Notes: generated by a model not told the origin, from the sequence alone. DNA of 64,000 nt from JAWWPY01 sp963822825 (GCA_963822825.1 CAWGIW010000005.1:62001-126000), one strand, 5' to 3'. Positions 18,151-27,016 are shown, counted from the first letter of the stretch. Program-made: numbers and translations.

Positions 18151-18169
18151 GACCTCCTTGATTGAGGTC
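18151..18169 (-). promoter_or_regulatory. Inverted repeat over the pnp ribosome-binding site
   Basis: GACCTC (18151-18156) and GAGGTC (18164-18169) form a perfect 6-bp stem with a 7-base loop on the pnp transcript. The 3' arm covers the AAGGAGGTC Shine-Dalgarno sequence of pnp. This could limit pnp translation. PNPase autocontrol through its 5' leader is known in other bacteria, but this structure was only seen by eye. Confidence 0.45.
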
Positions 18170-18382
18170 CCGCGTCTACCCGCCGCCGGTGGCGCGCTCC
18201 GGCCATGTCGGCCGGGCTGACGGCGGCCCGGTCTTCGATCGAAGCCCTCGGCCCGGTACAGCGCCACGTATGGGTAGGCGCTGACCGACCCGAGAACCAC
18301 TACCGAGGACCGGTCCTGGCGCCCTGAGCGCTCCGGGATCGGGGCCGCGGGATGTTTATCTGTTGAGTTGTAGTTCCTGACC

Positions 18383-18652
18383 CTACCTGCGCAGCCCAAG
18401 CTTCCCGATGAGCGCGCGGTACCGGGTGATGTCCTTGGCGGCCAGGTACTTCAGCAGCCGCCGACGGCGGCCCACGAGCAGCAGCAGGCCACGGCGGCTG
18501 TGGTGATCGTGCTTGTGCACCTTGAGGTGCTCGGTCAGGTCATTGATCCGCCGGGTGAGCAGTGCGACCTGGACCTCCGGCGAACCGGTGTCACCCTCAC
18601 TGGTGCCGTGCCCGGCGATGATCTCCTGCTTCACGGCTGTGTCCAACGGCAC
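18383..18652 (-). CDS. rpsO: 30S ribosomal protein uS15
   Basis: 89 residues, GTG start. The full S15 signature is visible: GDTGSPEVQVALLTRRINDL, HKHDHHSRRGLLLLVGRRRR and LLKYLAAKDITRYRALIGKL. It binds the central domain of 16S rRNA early in 30S assembly. It lies upstream of pnp (about 240 bases) and downstream of ribF, the common order. Confidence 0.97.
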   Translation of the reverse strand: MPLDTAVKQEIIAGHGTSEGDTGSPEVQVALLTRRINDLTEHLKVHKHDHHSRRGLLLLVGRRRRLLKYLAAKDITRYRALIGKLGLRR

Positions 18653-18694
18653 GTGTCAGTCCTATCTTTGTGACTAGTCATCAGTGGGACCCGC

Positions 18695-18710
18695 TGCGGC
18701 AAGCCGCAGT
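18695..18710 (-). terminator. Short hairpin between ribF and rpsO
   Basis: CTGCGGC and GCCGCAG form a perfect 7-bp inverted repeat with a 2-base loop between the ribF stop and the rpsO start. No T-run follows, so it may be a weak terminator or processing site separating ribF from the ribosomal gene. The evidence is the inverted repeat only. Confidence 0.3.
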
Positions 18711-18842
18711 CGGTGCGTCCCCCTCGGCCAGCCGTCTGAGGGTACAGCTAGCCCCGGTCGCAGTACTCCGACCGCCATTTACGGTACCACGCCTGGGGAC
18801 ACGCCCGGTGCCCGCCGAATTCGGGCCCCAGGCCGGGCCTGG

Positions 18843-19799
18843 TCAGCCGCCGGTGCCGGCCAGGAGCGCCCGTGCGGTGTCCACGTCGCGCCGCATCTGC
18901 TCGGCCAGCGCGGCCGCTGACTCGAACCGGACCATGCCGCGTAGCCGGGCGACGAAATCCACCGCCATGTGAACTCCGTACAGGTCGAGGTCGTCACGGT
19001 CCAGGGCGTAGGCCTCCACGGTTTGCTCCCGGCCGTCGAAGGTGGGGTTCGTGCCGACCGAGATCGCGGCGGGCCAGCGCTCTGCTTCGTGGCCGTCCTC
19101 GTCGAGGCTGGCCAGCCAGCCCGCGTACACGCCGTCAGCCGGGATCACGGTGTGCGGGGGTGGCTCCAGGTTGGCGGTCGGGAACCCGAGCGCGCGGCCG
19201 CGCTGCTGACCGCGGACGACGACCCCCTCGACCCGGTGCGGACGGCCCAGGTCCAGGCGCGCGCCCGCCACGTCGCCAGCGGCGAGCCGCGCCCTGATGC
19301 CGCTCGAGGAGATGGTCACCCCGTTGTCCATCAGCAGCGGAACGCCCTCGGCACTGAAGTCGTACTTGTCCCCAAACTCCGCCAGCAATGCGACATCGCC
19401 CGCCGCGCGGTGGCCGAACCGGAAGTTCTCCCCCACCACCACCCGGCGTGTGTGCAGCCGCTCCACCAGCACGGCATGGACGAACTCATCGGGACCGAGC
19501 TGCGAAAATTCATAGGTAAAGGGCAGAACGCAGACCGCGTCCGCACCTATGCCGGCCAGCAACTCGGCCCGGCGGCGGATCGTGCACAGCATTGGCGGAT
19601 GCGAGCCGGGCCGGATCACCTCGTCCGGATGCGGGTCGAATGTGACCACCACCACCGGTATGCCCAGGTCCGCGGCGGACTCCGCCGCCCTGGAGACGAT
19701 GTGCTGGTGGCCACGGTGCACGCCGTCGAACACGCCGATGGTGACCACCGATGAGCCCCAGTCCTCCGGCACGTCGTCCAGGCCCTGCCAGCGCTGCAC
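18843..19799 (-). CDS. ribF: Bifunctional riboflavin kinase / FAD synthetase
   Basis: Makes FMN and FAD from riboflavin. The N-terminal FAD-synthetase nucleotidyltransferase domain has VVTIGVFDGVHRGHQHIV and, further on, ISSSGIRARLAAGDV; the C-terminal riboflavin-kinase domain has RGRALGFPTANLEPP and VSVGTNPTFDG. 318 residues, GTG start. In related genomes ribF directly follows truB; here 7.5 kb of accessory DNA separates them. Confidence 0.95.
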   Translation of the reverse strand: MQRWQGLDDVPEDWGSSVVTIGVFDGVHRGHQHIVSRAAESAADLGIPVVVVTFDPHPDEVIRPGSHPPMLCTIRRRAELLAGIGADAVCVLPFTYEFSQLGPDEFVHAVLVERLHTRRVVVGENFRFGHRAAGDVALLAEFGDKYDFSAEGVPLLMDNGVTISSSGIRARLAAGDVAGARLDLGRPHRVEGVVVRGQQRGRALGFPTANLEPPPHTVIPADGVYAGWLASLDEDGHEAERWPAAISVGTNPTFDGREQTVEAYALDRDDLDLYGVHMAVDFVARLRGMVRFESAAALAEQMRRDVDTARALLAGTGG

Positions 19800-20553
19800 G
19801 ATATGGCTCCCTCGTTTTCCTGGCCGACGGGCGGCACGCGGAAGGCGTCCCCCCGGTAAAGCCTGCCATGCCGCTCCCCCGGCCCGCTCACCCCGGCCGA
19901 CCCCCCCGCCCGGCCGTCCCGCTCGCCGCCCCGGCCGTCCCCACCCGCCCCAGGCCTATCGATGTGACATCGATAGGCATAGGACTTTTAGGTTTTAGGT
20001 AACAATTTTCTGGGACATATTCTGCCAGGTAAGCCCCGGGCCGTGGCACGAGCTGCATGCCTGCACAATCGGACCAGTGGACGCGGGACGCAGCGCGTGC
20101 GCCGAGCCGGCGGGCGAACACCGACCGGATTACCGCCGTCAAGGCGTCTTCGGCGTTGGCGTGCTCGGTAAGGTGGTCGCGGGAGCCGGCCGTGGACTAG
20201 TGAGCCACCCAGGCGTCGCCGACCCGTCTGGCCGCGCCGCCGAGGCCAACTACTCCGATGTGCCCGGCCCGCTAACGGGCTCTGACGATGCCAGTCTATC
20301 CAAGGCAAGGAAGAAAGATCATGGAACCGTCCCACCCCGAGCTGCTGGTGAGGCCCTGAGCAGAGCTCCACGGGTCGCGGGAGTTGGCCGTATGGCAGAC
20401 CACGCATCATCAGAACAAGGCTGCTCAGTCTGGCGGCGGGTGCTGGACGCCGACGAGAGCGTCCGACCGACGTGGGTCAGTCTGGAAATGGGGTTAATCC
20501 TGGGAGAGACGATCCCGCTGCCTGGTACGGGCCGGGGGGATGAGTTTGCTGGT
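19800..20553. other. Non-coding left margin of the accessory island
   Basis: About 750 bases without a supported gene. It holds a 25-bp dyad at 19954-19978 and an AT-richer stretch at about 19980-20030 (GGACTTTTAGGTTTTAGGTA) unlike the flanking core genes. Long open frames here (20077-21003 plus, 19988-20410 minus) show no family resemblance, and the first runs antisense into the Nudix gene. Confidence 0.45.
19954..19978. repeat. Perfect 25-bp dyad (12-bp arms, 1-base centre)
   Basis: Left arm GCCTATCGATGT, centre G, right arm its exact complement. A partial copy (GATGTCACATCGAT) occurs at 27295-27308 just beyond the other edge of the island, next to truB. It could be an operator, or a recombination or junction sequence at the island boundary. 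The sequence alone does not decide between these. Confidence 0.6.
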
Positions 20554-21022
20554 TCAGTTTATCGGCGGCCCTTCGCCCACTGCGCAGCGTCGGCTACCAG
20601 CGCGGGAAGTTCGGCGGGGGTGTCCAGCCCGGCGACGTTGGCGGCCGGCACCCGATTGGGCGCCGGCGACCTCCTCCAACTGGGCGGTGAGGTCGGTGGA
20701 TGTGGCCCGCAGGACGTAGACCAGGTCGATATGCCGGTGAACCCCGACGCTGGAGTCAGTAACCTGCATTTCCAGGATCATGTATGGCGGTGCGTGCACC
20801 GTGACGGCCGGATGGGCGAACAGCGGATCGCTGATCACCTCGGCCCGCACTCCGGTTTCCTCGAAGACTTCGCGCAGCGCGGCTTGCGCCGGGTCCTCGT
20901 CCGGGTCGAACGTGACCGCCGGGGTAGAGCCACTGGCCGAGTTTGTTGTGGTGGACGAGCAGCACCCGTCCGGTGTCGTCGAAGACGATCGCGGAGGCGG
21001 TGAAGTGCCGGATGCCGGTCAT
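20554..21022 (-). pseudogene. Nudix hydrolase, frame broken by one extra base
   Basis: The N-terminal frame reads MTGIRHFTASAIVFDDTGRV and LLVHHNKLGQWLYPGGHV. The second frame then reads DEDPAQAALREVFEETGVRA and ends QLEEVAGAQSG.... Removing one T near 20908-20912 restores a perfect Nudix box, G-x5-E-x7-REVFEETGV, so either a real frameshift or a sequencing error is present. It would hydrolyse a nucleoside diphosphate linked to another moiety. ATG 21022 overlaps the DegT stop as ATGA, so it is the last gene of the kinase-dehydrogenase-aminotransferase operon. Confidence 0.75.
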
Positions 21023-22152
21023 GGACGCTGCCTTTCGGCGTGGCTGGCGGACAAGGTCCGGATGCGGCCCGCGGCCCACTGTAATGCCGCCTGCGGCATT
21101 CCCGGGTGAACGGGAAGCTGAAGCGCCGACGCGGCCAGAGCCTCGGCGTTCGGGCAGGCGGTGGCGTAGGGGGCGAAGATCGGCCGGTGGTAAAGCGGCT
21201 GGTAGCCGTAGCGGGCCGAGTCCGGGGGCAGCCCGGCGCAGGCGAACCCGCCCGCGAACGATTCCGCCGAATCCTCGGCGGTCAGAACCAGGTTGTAGTA
21301 GTTCGGTGCATCCGTCTGGCCGTAGCCGAGTTCGGCGAGCGTGCCGCCTTCGGGCAGGGCGCTGAGGAGTTGGGCGGCGTTGGCGCGGCGGGATTGCAAT
21401 TGCTGCTGCAGGCCGCGCAGCCGGCGCAGCCCGATCGCTGCGAGGGGTCCGGCGAGTTTGTAGTTCACGCCGTGGACATGGCCTTTGAGGTGCCCGAGGT
21501 GGGTGTAGAAGTCGATGCGCTCGGCGAGTTCCTCATCGTCGGTGAGTATGAACCCGCCTTCGCCGGTGGCGAGCAGCTTGCGGTCGTGGGTGGAAAAGCA
21601 CCCAGCCCGGTGAATTGTGCCGGCGCACCGGCCGCGGATTTTTGTGCCGTGGGCCTGGCAGGCGTCCTCGATGATCGGGACACCGGCCGCCGCCAGCAGC
21701 GGGGCCGCCGCGGCGTCGTCGGCCGGGTAGCCCCACAGTGGCAGCGTGATCGCGGCCTTCGTCTTAGGCGTGAGCTTGGCGGACACGTCGGCAGGGTCCA
21801 GGGCCAGGGACCGGGGTGCCGTGTCCACGATGACCGGGACGGCGCCGCAGGTCAGGATTGGCATCGCGGTGGGCAGCGGTGCGGTCGCCGGGACCATCAC
21901 CTCATCCCCGGCACGGACGTCCAGGGCGATGAGGGTGGCGTGCAGGGCCGAGGTACCGGAATTGACCGCCACCGCGCGTGCGGAACCGAACCATCCGGCC
22001 AGTGCCCGCTCGTAGATTTCCAGGACGGGCGCCCCGCCGGACAGCCGGCCGTCGGCGAGCACGTCGGTGATCTCGTCGAGTTCCCCGCACGCGGGCGGGG
22101 TGTAGCGGTCATCGACCGGGTCGGCGGCATCGAAGCGGATGTCAGGTGTCAT
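21019..22152 (-). CDS. DegT/DnrJ/EryC1/StrS-family PLP aminotransferase
   Basis: 377 residues. The PLP region is NSGTSALHATLIAL (phosphate binding), IIEDACQAHGTK (Asp contacting the pyridine N) and HDRKLLATGEGGF, with Lys192 as the Schiff-base residue. These enzymes transaminate keto sugars or keto cyclitols, typically for sugar nucleotides and secondary metabolites. Its start overlaps the MDR dehydrogenase by 11 bases and its stop overlaps the Nudix start by ATGA, so translational coupling is likely. A dehydrogenase-aminotransferase pair suggests oxidation of a hydroxyl to a ketone and then amination; this is an inference. Confidence 0.9.
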   Translation of the reverse strand: MTPDIRFDAADPVDDRYTPPACGELDEITDVLADGRLSGGAPVLEIYERALAGWFGSARAVAVNSGTSALHATLIALDVRAGDEVMVPATAPLPTAMPILTCGAVPVIVDTAPRSLALDPADVSAKLTPKTKAAITLPLWGYPADDAAAAPLLAAAGVPIIEDACQAHGTKIRGRCAGTIHRAGCFSTHDRKLLATGEGGFILTDDEELAERIDFYTHLGHLKGHVHGVNYKLAGPLAAIGLRRLRGLQQQLQSRRANAAQLLSALPEGGTLAELGYGQTDAPNYYNLVLTAEDSAESFAGGFACAGLPPDSARYGYQPLYHRPIFAPYATACPNAEALAASALQLPVHPGMPQAALQWAAGRIRTLSASHAERQRP

Positions 22153-23230
22153 AGGTCAGCACCACCTTGATCGTGTCTTGCGGGGTGTCGGTGATCAGCG
22201 CGTATGCCTCGGCGGCCCGGCCGAATGGCACCCGGTGGGTGATCAGTCCCTCGGTGCGCACGGCCCCTGCGGTGATCAGCTGCCGGGCCGCGGTGCTGAG
22301 CCGGTCCAAGGTCCACCGCGGATACGTGCGCTGCGGGCAGCCGTTGACCGTCATGGACGAGATGAGGGTGATGCGGTTGCGGTGGTACTCCTCGCCGAGC
22401 CGCAGACCTGGCTGGTCACCGTGGTAGGAGGCGACGGTCGCGACCCTGCCCCCGATACGCAGGCAGCGGATCGCCTCGTGCAGGCCCGCGTAGGACCCGG
22501 ACGCCTCGATCGCCGCGTCCGCGCCGGCCGGGCCGGTCAGCTCGCGGACCCGGGCGGCGACGTCCGTACCATCGCTGGCCAGGATCGCGTGCACGCCGAG
22601 ACTTCCGGCGGCCTGTACCCGCAGCGGGTACCGGTCCACGCCGATCACCTGGGCGCCGGCGTGCCGGGCCTGCTGCGCGGCGAGCAGACCCACCGTGCCC
22701 AGCCCCACGATCACCGCGGTCTCGCCCACCGCCAGCCCGGCGTCGTGGACGCCGCCGAGCGCGACCCGGGCCAGGATGAAGAACACCGCCTGCTCCGGGT
22801 CGATCCCGGCCGGCACGAGCCCGGCCACCGCTGCCGTCTCCGCGAGTAAATGCCCGTCAGCGTGCGGGCCGTCGACCGCGATCAGGTCACCGACACGCAC
22901 GCTGGTCACAGCGGGACCGATTTTGGCTACCCGGCCGACCGACTCGTAGCCAGGGGCGACCGGGTAATCGCGGCCGGGCCCGTCGAGGTAGACACGCCGC
23001 TGCGGATCCCAGGTACGGTGCAGCGCGGCAGCCGAACCATGCATCCATGCGATCTCGGTGCCATGGCTGATCCCGGACACCACGGTGTCGGCGTAGACGT
23101 CGTGTTTACCCAGCGGCGGGAGCCGCTCTTCGATCAGCTCGACGGCGCCGGGTGCGGTGATCAGCAGCCGCCGGCACGCTGGCCCGGACGTGACGATCGC
23201 ACCGGCTGCGTCGGGCGCAGGTTGTCTCAT
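22142..23230 (-). CDS. MDR-family zinc-type alcohol dehydrogenase-like protein
   Basis: Medium-chain dehydrogenase: an N-terminal GroES-like domain (SGISHGTEIAWMHG; VAPGYESVGRVAKIGPAV) and a Rossmann domain with AVIVGLGTVGLLAAQQARHA. The usual catalytic-zinc Cys of the CGxD motif is replaced here (GISHGTE), as in BchC-like and related cyclitol/sugar dehydrogenases, so zinc dependence is doubtful. ATG 23230 overlaps the stop of the upstream kinase as ATGA; the longer frame to 23344 overlaps the kinase further and is less likely. It is part of the island operon. Confidence 0.85.
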   Translation of the reverse strand: MRQPAPDAAGAIVTSGPACRRLLITAPGAVELIEERLPPLGKHDVYADTVVSGISHGTEIAWMHGSAAALHRTWDPQRRVYLDGPGRDYPVAPGYESVGRVAKIGPAVTSVRVGDLIAVDGPHADGHLLAETAAVAGLVPAGIDPEQAVFFILARVALGGVHDAGLAVGETAVIVGLGTVGLLAAQQARHAGAQVIGVDRYPLRVQAAGSLGVHAILASDGTDVAARVRELTGPAGADAAIEASGSYAGLHEAIRCLRIGGRVATVASYHGDQPGLRLGEEYHRNRITLISSMTVNGCPQRTYPRWTLDRLSTAARQLITAGAVRTEGLITHRVPFGRAAEAYALITDTPQDTIKVVLTYDT

Positions 23231-23853
23231 CGCAACTCCAAGGGGATCGGGAGCTGGCGCACCCGGGCGGCCAGCTCGGACAGGTGACGTTCGTCGAAGG
23301 TGTCGAACGTCGTGGTGCTCACACGGATCAGCGGCCCTGGCCACTGGGCGTAGGCGTTCTCGAACGCCCCGGACAGCGCCGCAAGTTGGGCGGCAGTGAC
23401 CCTGGCTTCCATGTCCCGGCCGCGCCCGGATATCCGGCCGCGCAGGGTAGAGACCGGCGCGGACAAGCCGACCACCAGATCCGGGGCGGGCAGGCTGACG
23501 GCCCAGATGCCGACCGTTGCGGCGATCCTGGCCGCGTTACCCAGGTCGAGTGTGGTCGCCGCGAAGATCGGCTGCTTGAACAGTGCCCAGTCGGAGACCA
23601 CGCCGCGACCAGCCGCGAGCAGCCCCGCGATGTGGTGCAGCTGCGCGACGCGCAGCGCGAAGAACGTCAGTTCCGCCCGCAGCGCCAGTTCGGTATCTCC
23701 CGGCTTGCCGCTGAGCAGTTGCGGCAGGAACGGGTTGGCCTCGAACGGGTCGAACATGGCCTGCGCGTCCAGGACCAGCGCGAGCCGTGTCGCCAGGGTG
23801 GTCTTACCCGCGCCGGTCGGTCCCTCCACGGCGACGAAGATCGCGTTCATCAT
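23227..23853 (-). CDS. Deoxynucleoside-kinase-like P-loop kinase
   Basis: 208 residues. The Walker A motif is FVAVEGPTGAGKTTLATRLA, followed by the dNK-type segment FDPFEANPFLPQLLSG and an FFALRVAQLH helix. GVVSDWALFKQPIFA occupies the position of the DRS/YSDR motif in true deoxynucleoside kinases, but without the canonical Arg. The true substrate may therefore differ (nucleoside, sugar or another small alcohol). It is the first gene of the four-gene minus-strand operon, with about 260 bases upstream for a promoter. Confidence 0.75.
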   Translation of the reverse strand: MMNAIFVAVEGPTGAGKTTLATRLALVLDAQAMFDPFEANPFLPQLLSGKPGDTELALRAELTFFALRVAQLHHIAGLLAAGRGVVSDWALFKQPIFAATTLDLGNAARIAATVGIWAVSLPAPDLVVGLSAPVSTLRGRISGRGRDMEARVTAAQLAALSGAFENAYAQWPGPLIRVSTTTFDTFDERHLSELAARVRQLPIPLELR

Positions 23854-24110
23854 CAGCCGCCCTGCGGGCCGCTTTCCGCACAGCGGTCAACCGGTAATCG
23901 GCAGAAGCCCTTAATTTCCAGCTCCAGGGATGACGGAATACCAGCCGAGCGTGACTGGCTCGCCGCGGACTGCGGCAGAACGCCTGTTGTGATGATAGCC
24001 ATTCGTTGCCCTCCGGTCTTTGGCTTAGTCCTCCTCTGTCCATGGTCACGATTATTGTAAGGGCGGTGCGCGACATTGCCTGAACGAGCGGCGCGTTCTC
24101 CTGGCAGCGG

Positions 24111-24512
24111 TCATTGCAGTTCCGCCCATACGACTTTCCCGCCCATATCCTGCGGGAAATACCAGTCCCATTTCTCGCTGATGGTTTCCACCAGCAGCAG
24201 CCCCCGGCCGCTCTCAGCGTCTCCGCTTAAGCTTATGCGTTCTGGCGCCTGCGGGCTGGCATCCCAGACGAGAATCACGACCCGTGTCTTATCCGCGAAC
24301 AGCCACAGCCGCACTGGGGTGATCCGCTCCATGGCGCGTGAGGCGTGCATCGCATTGGTCACTAGCTCAGAGACCAGGAGCTCGGTGCTTTCGCTAAAGG
24401 GGGTGAGCCCCCATTCCCACAGTAATTGCCGGGCGTGCAGCCGGGCGCAGGGTACCGCGCCCGGCAGCGCGCCCAGTTCGATGAAATCTTGCAGCGGCCA
24501 TTCGCTGTCCAT
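24111..24512 (-). CDS. RsbW-like ATP-binding regulatory protein (HATPase_c_2)
   Basis: A short GHKL ATPase of about 133 residues: N-box ELLVSELVTNAMHAS, G1 VVILVWDASP and G2 ESGRGLLLVETISEKW. It has no phosphoacceptor or sensor domain, like anti-sigma-factor kinases and the many orphan actinomycete copies that sit beside XRE or AbaA-type regulators. ATG 24512 gives the common N-terminus (MDSEWPLQDFIELGALPGAV); the frame to 24587 is longer. It is divergent from the regulator at 24821 and upstream of the kinase operon on the same strand, which suggests a regulatory role there. Confidence 0.82.
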   Translation of the reverse strand: MDSEWPLQDFIELGALPGAVPCARLHARQLLWEWGLTPFSESTELLVSELVTNAMHASRAMERITPVRLWLFADKTRVVILVWDASPQAPERISLSGDAESGRGLLLVETISEKWDWYFPQDMGGKVVWAELQ

Positions 24513-24671
24513 GCCTGTTCCCTGATATTGGGGAGTCAGAACCGGCACCGGAGCGCCGCTCTTCAGAGGACCGCGCACAGATAACACGCTCCCGTGTACA
24601 GTGCCGGTTCCGCCTCCAGCAGCACACGCCCTTGGGCCTGCTCAGCGTGCTACTGGCCGGGCACGAGCCGC

Positions 24672-24735
24672 TACCGTCACGATCGGCGTCATTTCACAAG
24701 GCGTGACGACTGGACTACCGTCACGAGTACCGTCA
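24672..24735. promoter_or_regulatory. Repeated TACCGTCA motifs in a divergent promoter
   Basis: TACCGTCA occurs three times, at 24672-24679, 24716-24723 and 24728-24735; the first two extend to the identical 12-mer CTACCGTCACGA. They lie in the 308-bp region between the RsbW-like gene (minus) and the regulator gene at 24821 (plus). Repeats in this position are plausible operator sites for the adjacent regulator. Nothing else is seen in this intergenic region. Confidence 0.45.
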
Positions 24736-24820
24736 TCTGATCATCAGCCTGGCGCTCAGGCGGTCGGCCGCCGCCCCGCGGCTTACCCTGTGGGTAGTGG
24801 CGCGAGGCAGGGAGGAAGCG

Positions 24821-26254
24821 ATGCCGGGCCAGCCGACGCTTTTGCGGACGCTGATCACTGCCAGGCACTGGCAGCGGTTCGAGACGTTTGCGGTGCAGTT
24901 CGAGCGTGCGGCCGGGACGCTTGCCGAGGAGGATGGCGAGCCGGGCCTGGCGAAGGTCTCGGTGTCGGCGCGCCAGTTTGAGCGCTGGTATGGCGGGAAG
25001 GTGCGGACGTCGCCCCATCCTGACTCGTGCCGGATCCTTGAGCGCATGTTCGGCTATCCAGTGCGACAGCTACTTGCACCCGCCACGCGCGTGTCTCACG
25101 AAACATCATTAACGCCAGGAGAGGAAGAGCCCCGGCCCGCAGCGAGGGCGCTGCAGCCCGGCCTGATCTGGACACCAGGAGCGTTCATCCCTGGCGACTT
25201 CGGGCTGACTGAGGACTCTGCCCTGTCCGATCCGGAAAGGATTCTCGCCATGGCCGCTCGCCGGGCAATACGATTCAGCGCTACGGCTGGGTCAAGCAAC
25301 ATAGCTGGTGAATCGATGGACCAGTTGTGGGCCGAGACGAGCCGTCTAGCAATCGCATACCTGCAGCAGCCGCTTCCCGCGATAACCAGCGACATCGTGT
25401 CCCTTCAAGACATCGTGTTCTCACTCCTGGAAGGCCGCCAGCGTCCCCGCGAGTCACGGGACCTTTACGTCATTGGCGGGCTTGCATCAGGAATGCTGTC
25501 GAAGGCATCACACGATCTCCGTGACCCGGATCTGGCGATGACCCACGCCCGCACGGCCCTGCTGTGCGCGAACAATGCCGAGCATCCGGGGCTCGCCTCG
25601 TGGGTGCGAGGACTCCAGTCCCTGATCACATACTGGGCGCAGCGCCCACGGGAATCCCTTGAGTACGCTCAGCTCGGCCAGCAGGTCCAGGGAACCGCCG
25701 GATCCGTCAGCGTCTGGCTCGCCAGCCTGGAAGCGCGTGCATGGGCAAGCCTTGGCAACGGCTCCGCCAGCCGCCAGGCCATAGCCCGCGCTGCGGAACT
25801 ACGTGAAAGGCTAGTGACGGACGATCTGGACCAGCTCGGCGGGATGTGCTACTTCTCCCGGCCCAGGCAGCTCTACTACGCAAGCGATGCGGGAGCAGCC
25901 CTGCCCGAGCATGACGAATCCGGTCTCCGCTCCGAGACGGAATCCCTCGCGGCCGATGCGGTAACCGCTTACGACCAGGCTCCCGAGGCTGAGAAGTCCT
26001 TCGGTGACGAGGCAGGCTCCCGGACTGACCTCGCGGTTGCCCGCGCCCGCGCGGGCAACCTCGAAGGCGCCAGGGAAGCAATACAGCCGGTGCTGGAACT
26101 GCCTGTGGCACAGCGGATTCACGGCGTCGTCACCAGCGTCTTGAACGTCCACCGTGCCGTCACGGTGCTGTCGCCCGACGCTCCTGTCGCCCGGGATATC
26201 CAGGAAGAGATCGAGAACTACTGCCGGACCCCCGCCGCGGCATTGCCGCGCTAG
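24821..26254 (+). CDS. Large actinomycete regulator-like protein (N-terminal HTH-like, C-terminal helical repeats)
   Basis: About 477 residues. The N-terminal 75 residues (LITARHWQRFETFAVQFERA, VSARQFERWYGGKVRT, CRILERMFGYPVRQLLA) match the divergent XRE-like region of Streptomyces regulators that pair with RsbW-like ATPases. The rest is helical, TPR-like (DLAMTHARTALLCANNAEHP; SLEARAWASLGNGSASRQAI; DLAVARARAGNLEGAREAIQ). ATG 24821 with GGGAGG 6 bases upstream is preferred to GTG 24797. It probably controls the neighbouring operon, and may respond to a ligand through the helical domain. Both points are inferred from context. Confidence 0.72.
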   Translation: MPGQPTLLRTLITARHWQRFETFAVQFERAAGTLAEEDGEPGLAKVSVSARQFERWYGGKVRTSPHPDSCRILERMFGYPVRQLLAPATRVSHETSLTPGEEEPRPAARALQPGLIWTPGAFIPGDFGLTEDSALSDPERILAMAARRAIRFSATAGSSNIAGESMDQLWAETSRLAIAYLQQPLPAITSDIVSLQDIVFSLLEGRQRPRESRDLYVIGGLASGMLSKASHDLRDPDLAMTHARTALLCANNAEHPGLASWVRGLQSLITYWAQRPRESLEYAQLGQQVQGTAGSVSVWLASLEARAWASLGNGSASRQAIARAAELRERLVTDDLDQLGGMCYFSRPRQLYYASDAGAALPEHDESGLRSETESLAADAVTAYDQAPEAEKSFGDEAGSRTDLAVARARAGNLEGAREAIQPVLELPVAQRIHGVVTSVLNVHRAVTVLSPDAPVARDIQEEIENYCRTPAAALPR

Positions 26255-26276
26255 CCCGGGACTGAGGCAGGTCGCC

Positions 26277-26822
26277 GTGTATCCAGTCACAATCGCTGGC
26301 TCCCTGCTGATGCTGCGTGAACTTACCGAGGCTGACGCGGCGCCACTGCACAAGGTCTACGGCGATGAGGAAGCGACCCGCCATCTGAGTTTCGAGCCGA
26401 GGACCACCAAGCAGGTTGAAGGCATCATCAAGGCCGCGATGCAGTCCGCGACCGCGGAGCCGAGGACTGAGTACGCACTCGCGGTTGCTGGCAAGGACGA
26501 AGGGTTGATCGGGTCGGCGCGGCTGGCGACCGGGGAGCATGAAAGCGGCCAGATCGGTTTCGCGCTCAGGCCCGATCACTGGGGCCAGGGAAAGGGCCTG
26601 GAGACTGTCCGGCTCCTTCAGCAACTCGGATTCTGGGAACTCGGCTTGCACAGAATCTGGGGTGCGCGGAGCCCCCTGAACCAGGCGTCCGCGCGGACCA
26701 TGCACGCGGCCGGGATGATCGAGGAAGGCACCATACGCGGGCACCTGTTCACGCGCGGAGCGTGGCGGGATTCGGTCGTCCACTCCATTTTGCGCGAGGA
26801 GTTCGCATCCTGCCCGCCGTAA
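26277..26822 (+). CDS. GNAT acetyltransferase (RimJ/RimL type)
   Basis: 181 residues. The N-terminus LMLRELTEADAAPLHKVYGD is the RimJ/L-type first helix; the acetyl-CoA loop is IGFALRPDHWGQGKGLETVR; LGLHRIWGARSPLNQASART is the conserved block near the end. The start is GTG 26277, shortly after the regulator gene, with GAGGCAGG upstream. It would N-acetylate a protein N-terminus or a small amine; within this island it might modify an amine made by the aminotransferase, but that is speculation. Confidence 0.8.
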   Translation: MYPVTIAGSLLMLRELTEADAAPLHKVYGDEEATRHLSFEPRTTKQVEGIIKAAMQSATAEPRTEYALAVAGKDEGLIGSARLATGEHESGQIGFALRPDHWGQGKGLETVRLLQQLGFWELGLHRIWGARSPLNQASARTMHAAGMIEEGTIRGHLFTRGAWRDSVVHSILREEFASCPP

Positions 26823-27016
26823 ACCTCACGTGGTCCTCGGGGTGGCTTTTGGTGTACCTCTCGTGGTCCTTCGCCTGACCTCCCATGTTTCTCCGGGTGA
26901 CCTGCGCTGTGGCTTGGCCGCCGCGCCGCCGCAGCTCGCCCTGGTAGTAGACGATCCCCGGGAGCTTGAGACCGTGCCGCCTTGCTGACCCGTAGCCTGC
27001 CGCTGCCGGGGCTGGT

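Noticed and set aside
20077..21003. 308-codon plus-strand open frame at the island's left margin
   Set aside because: No recognisable family, atypical composition, and its second half lies antisense to a clear Nudix box.
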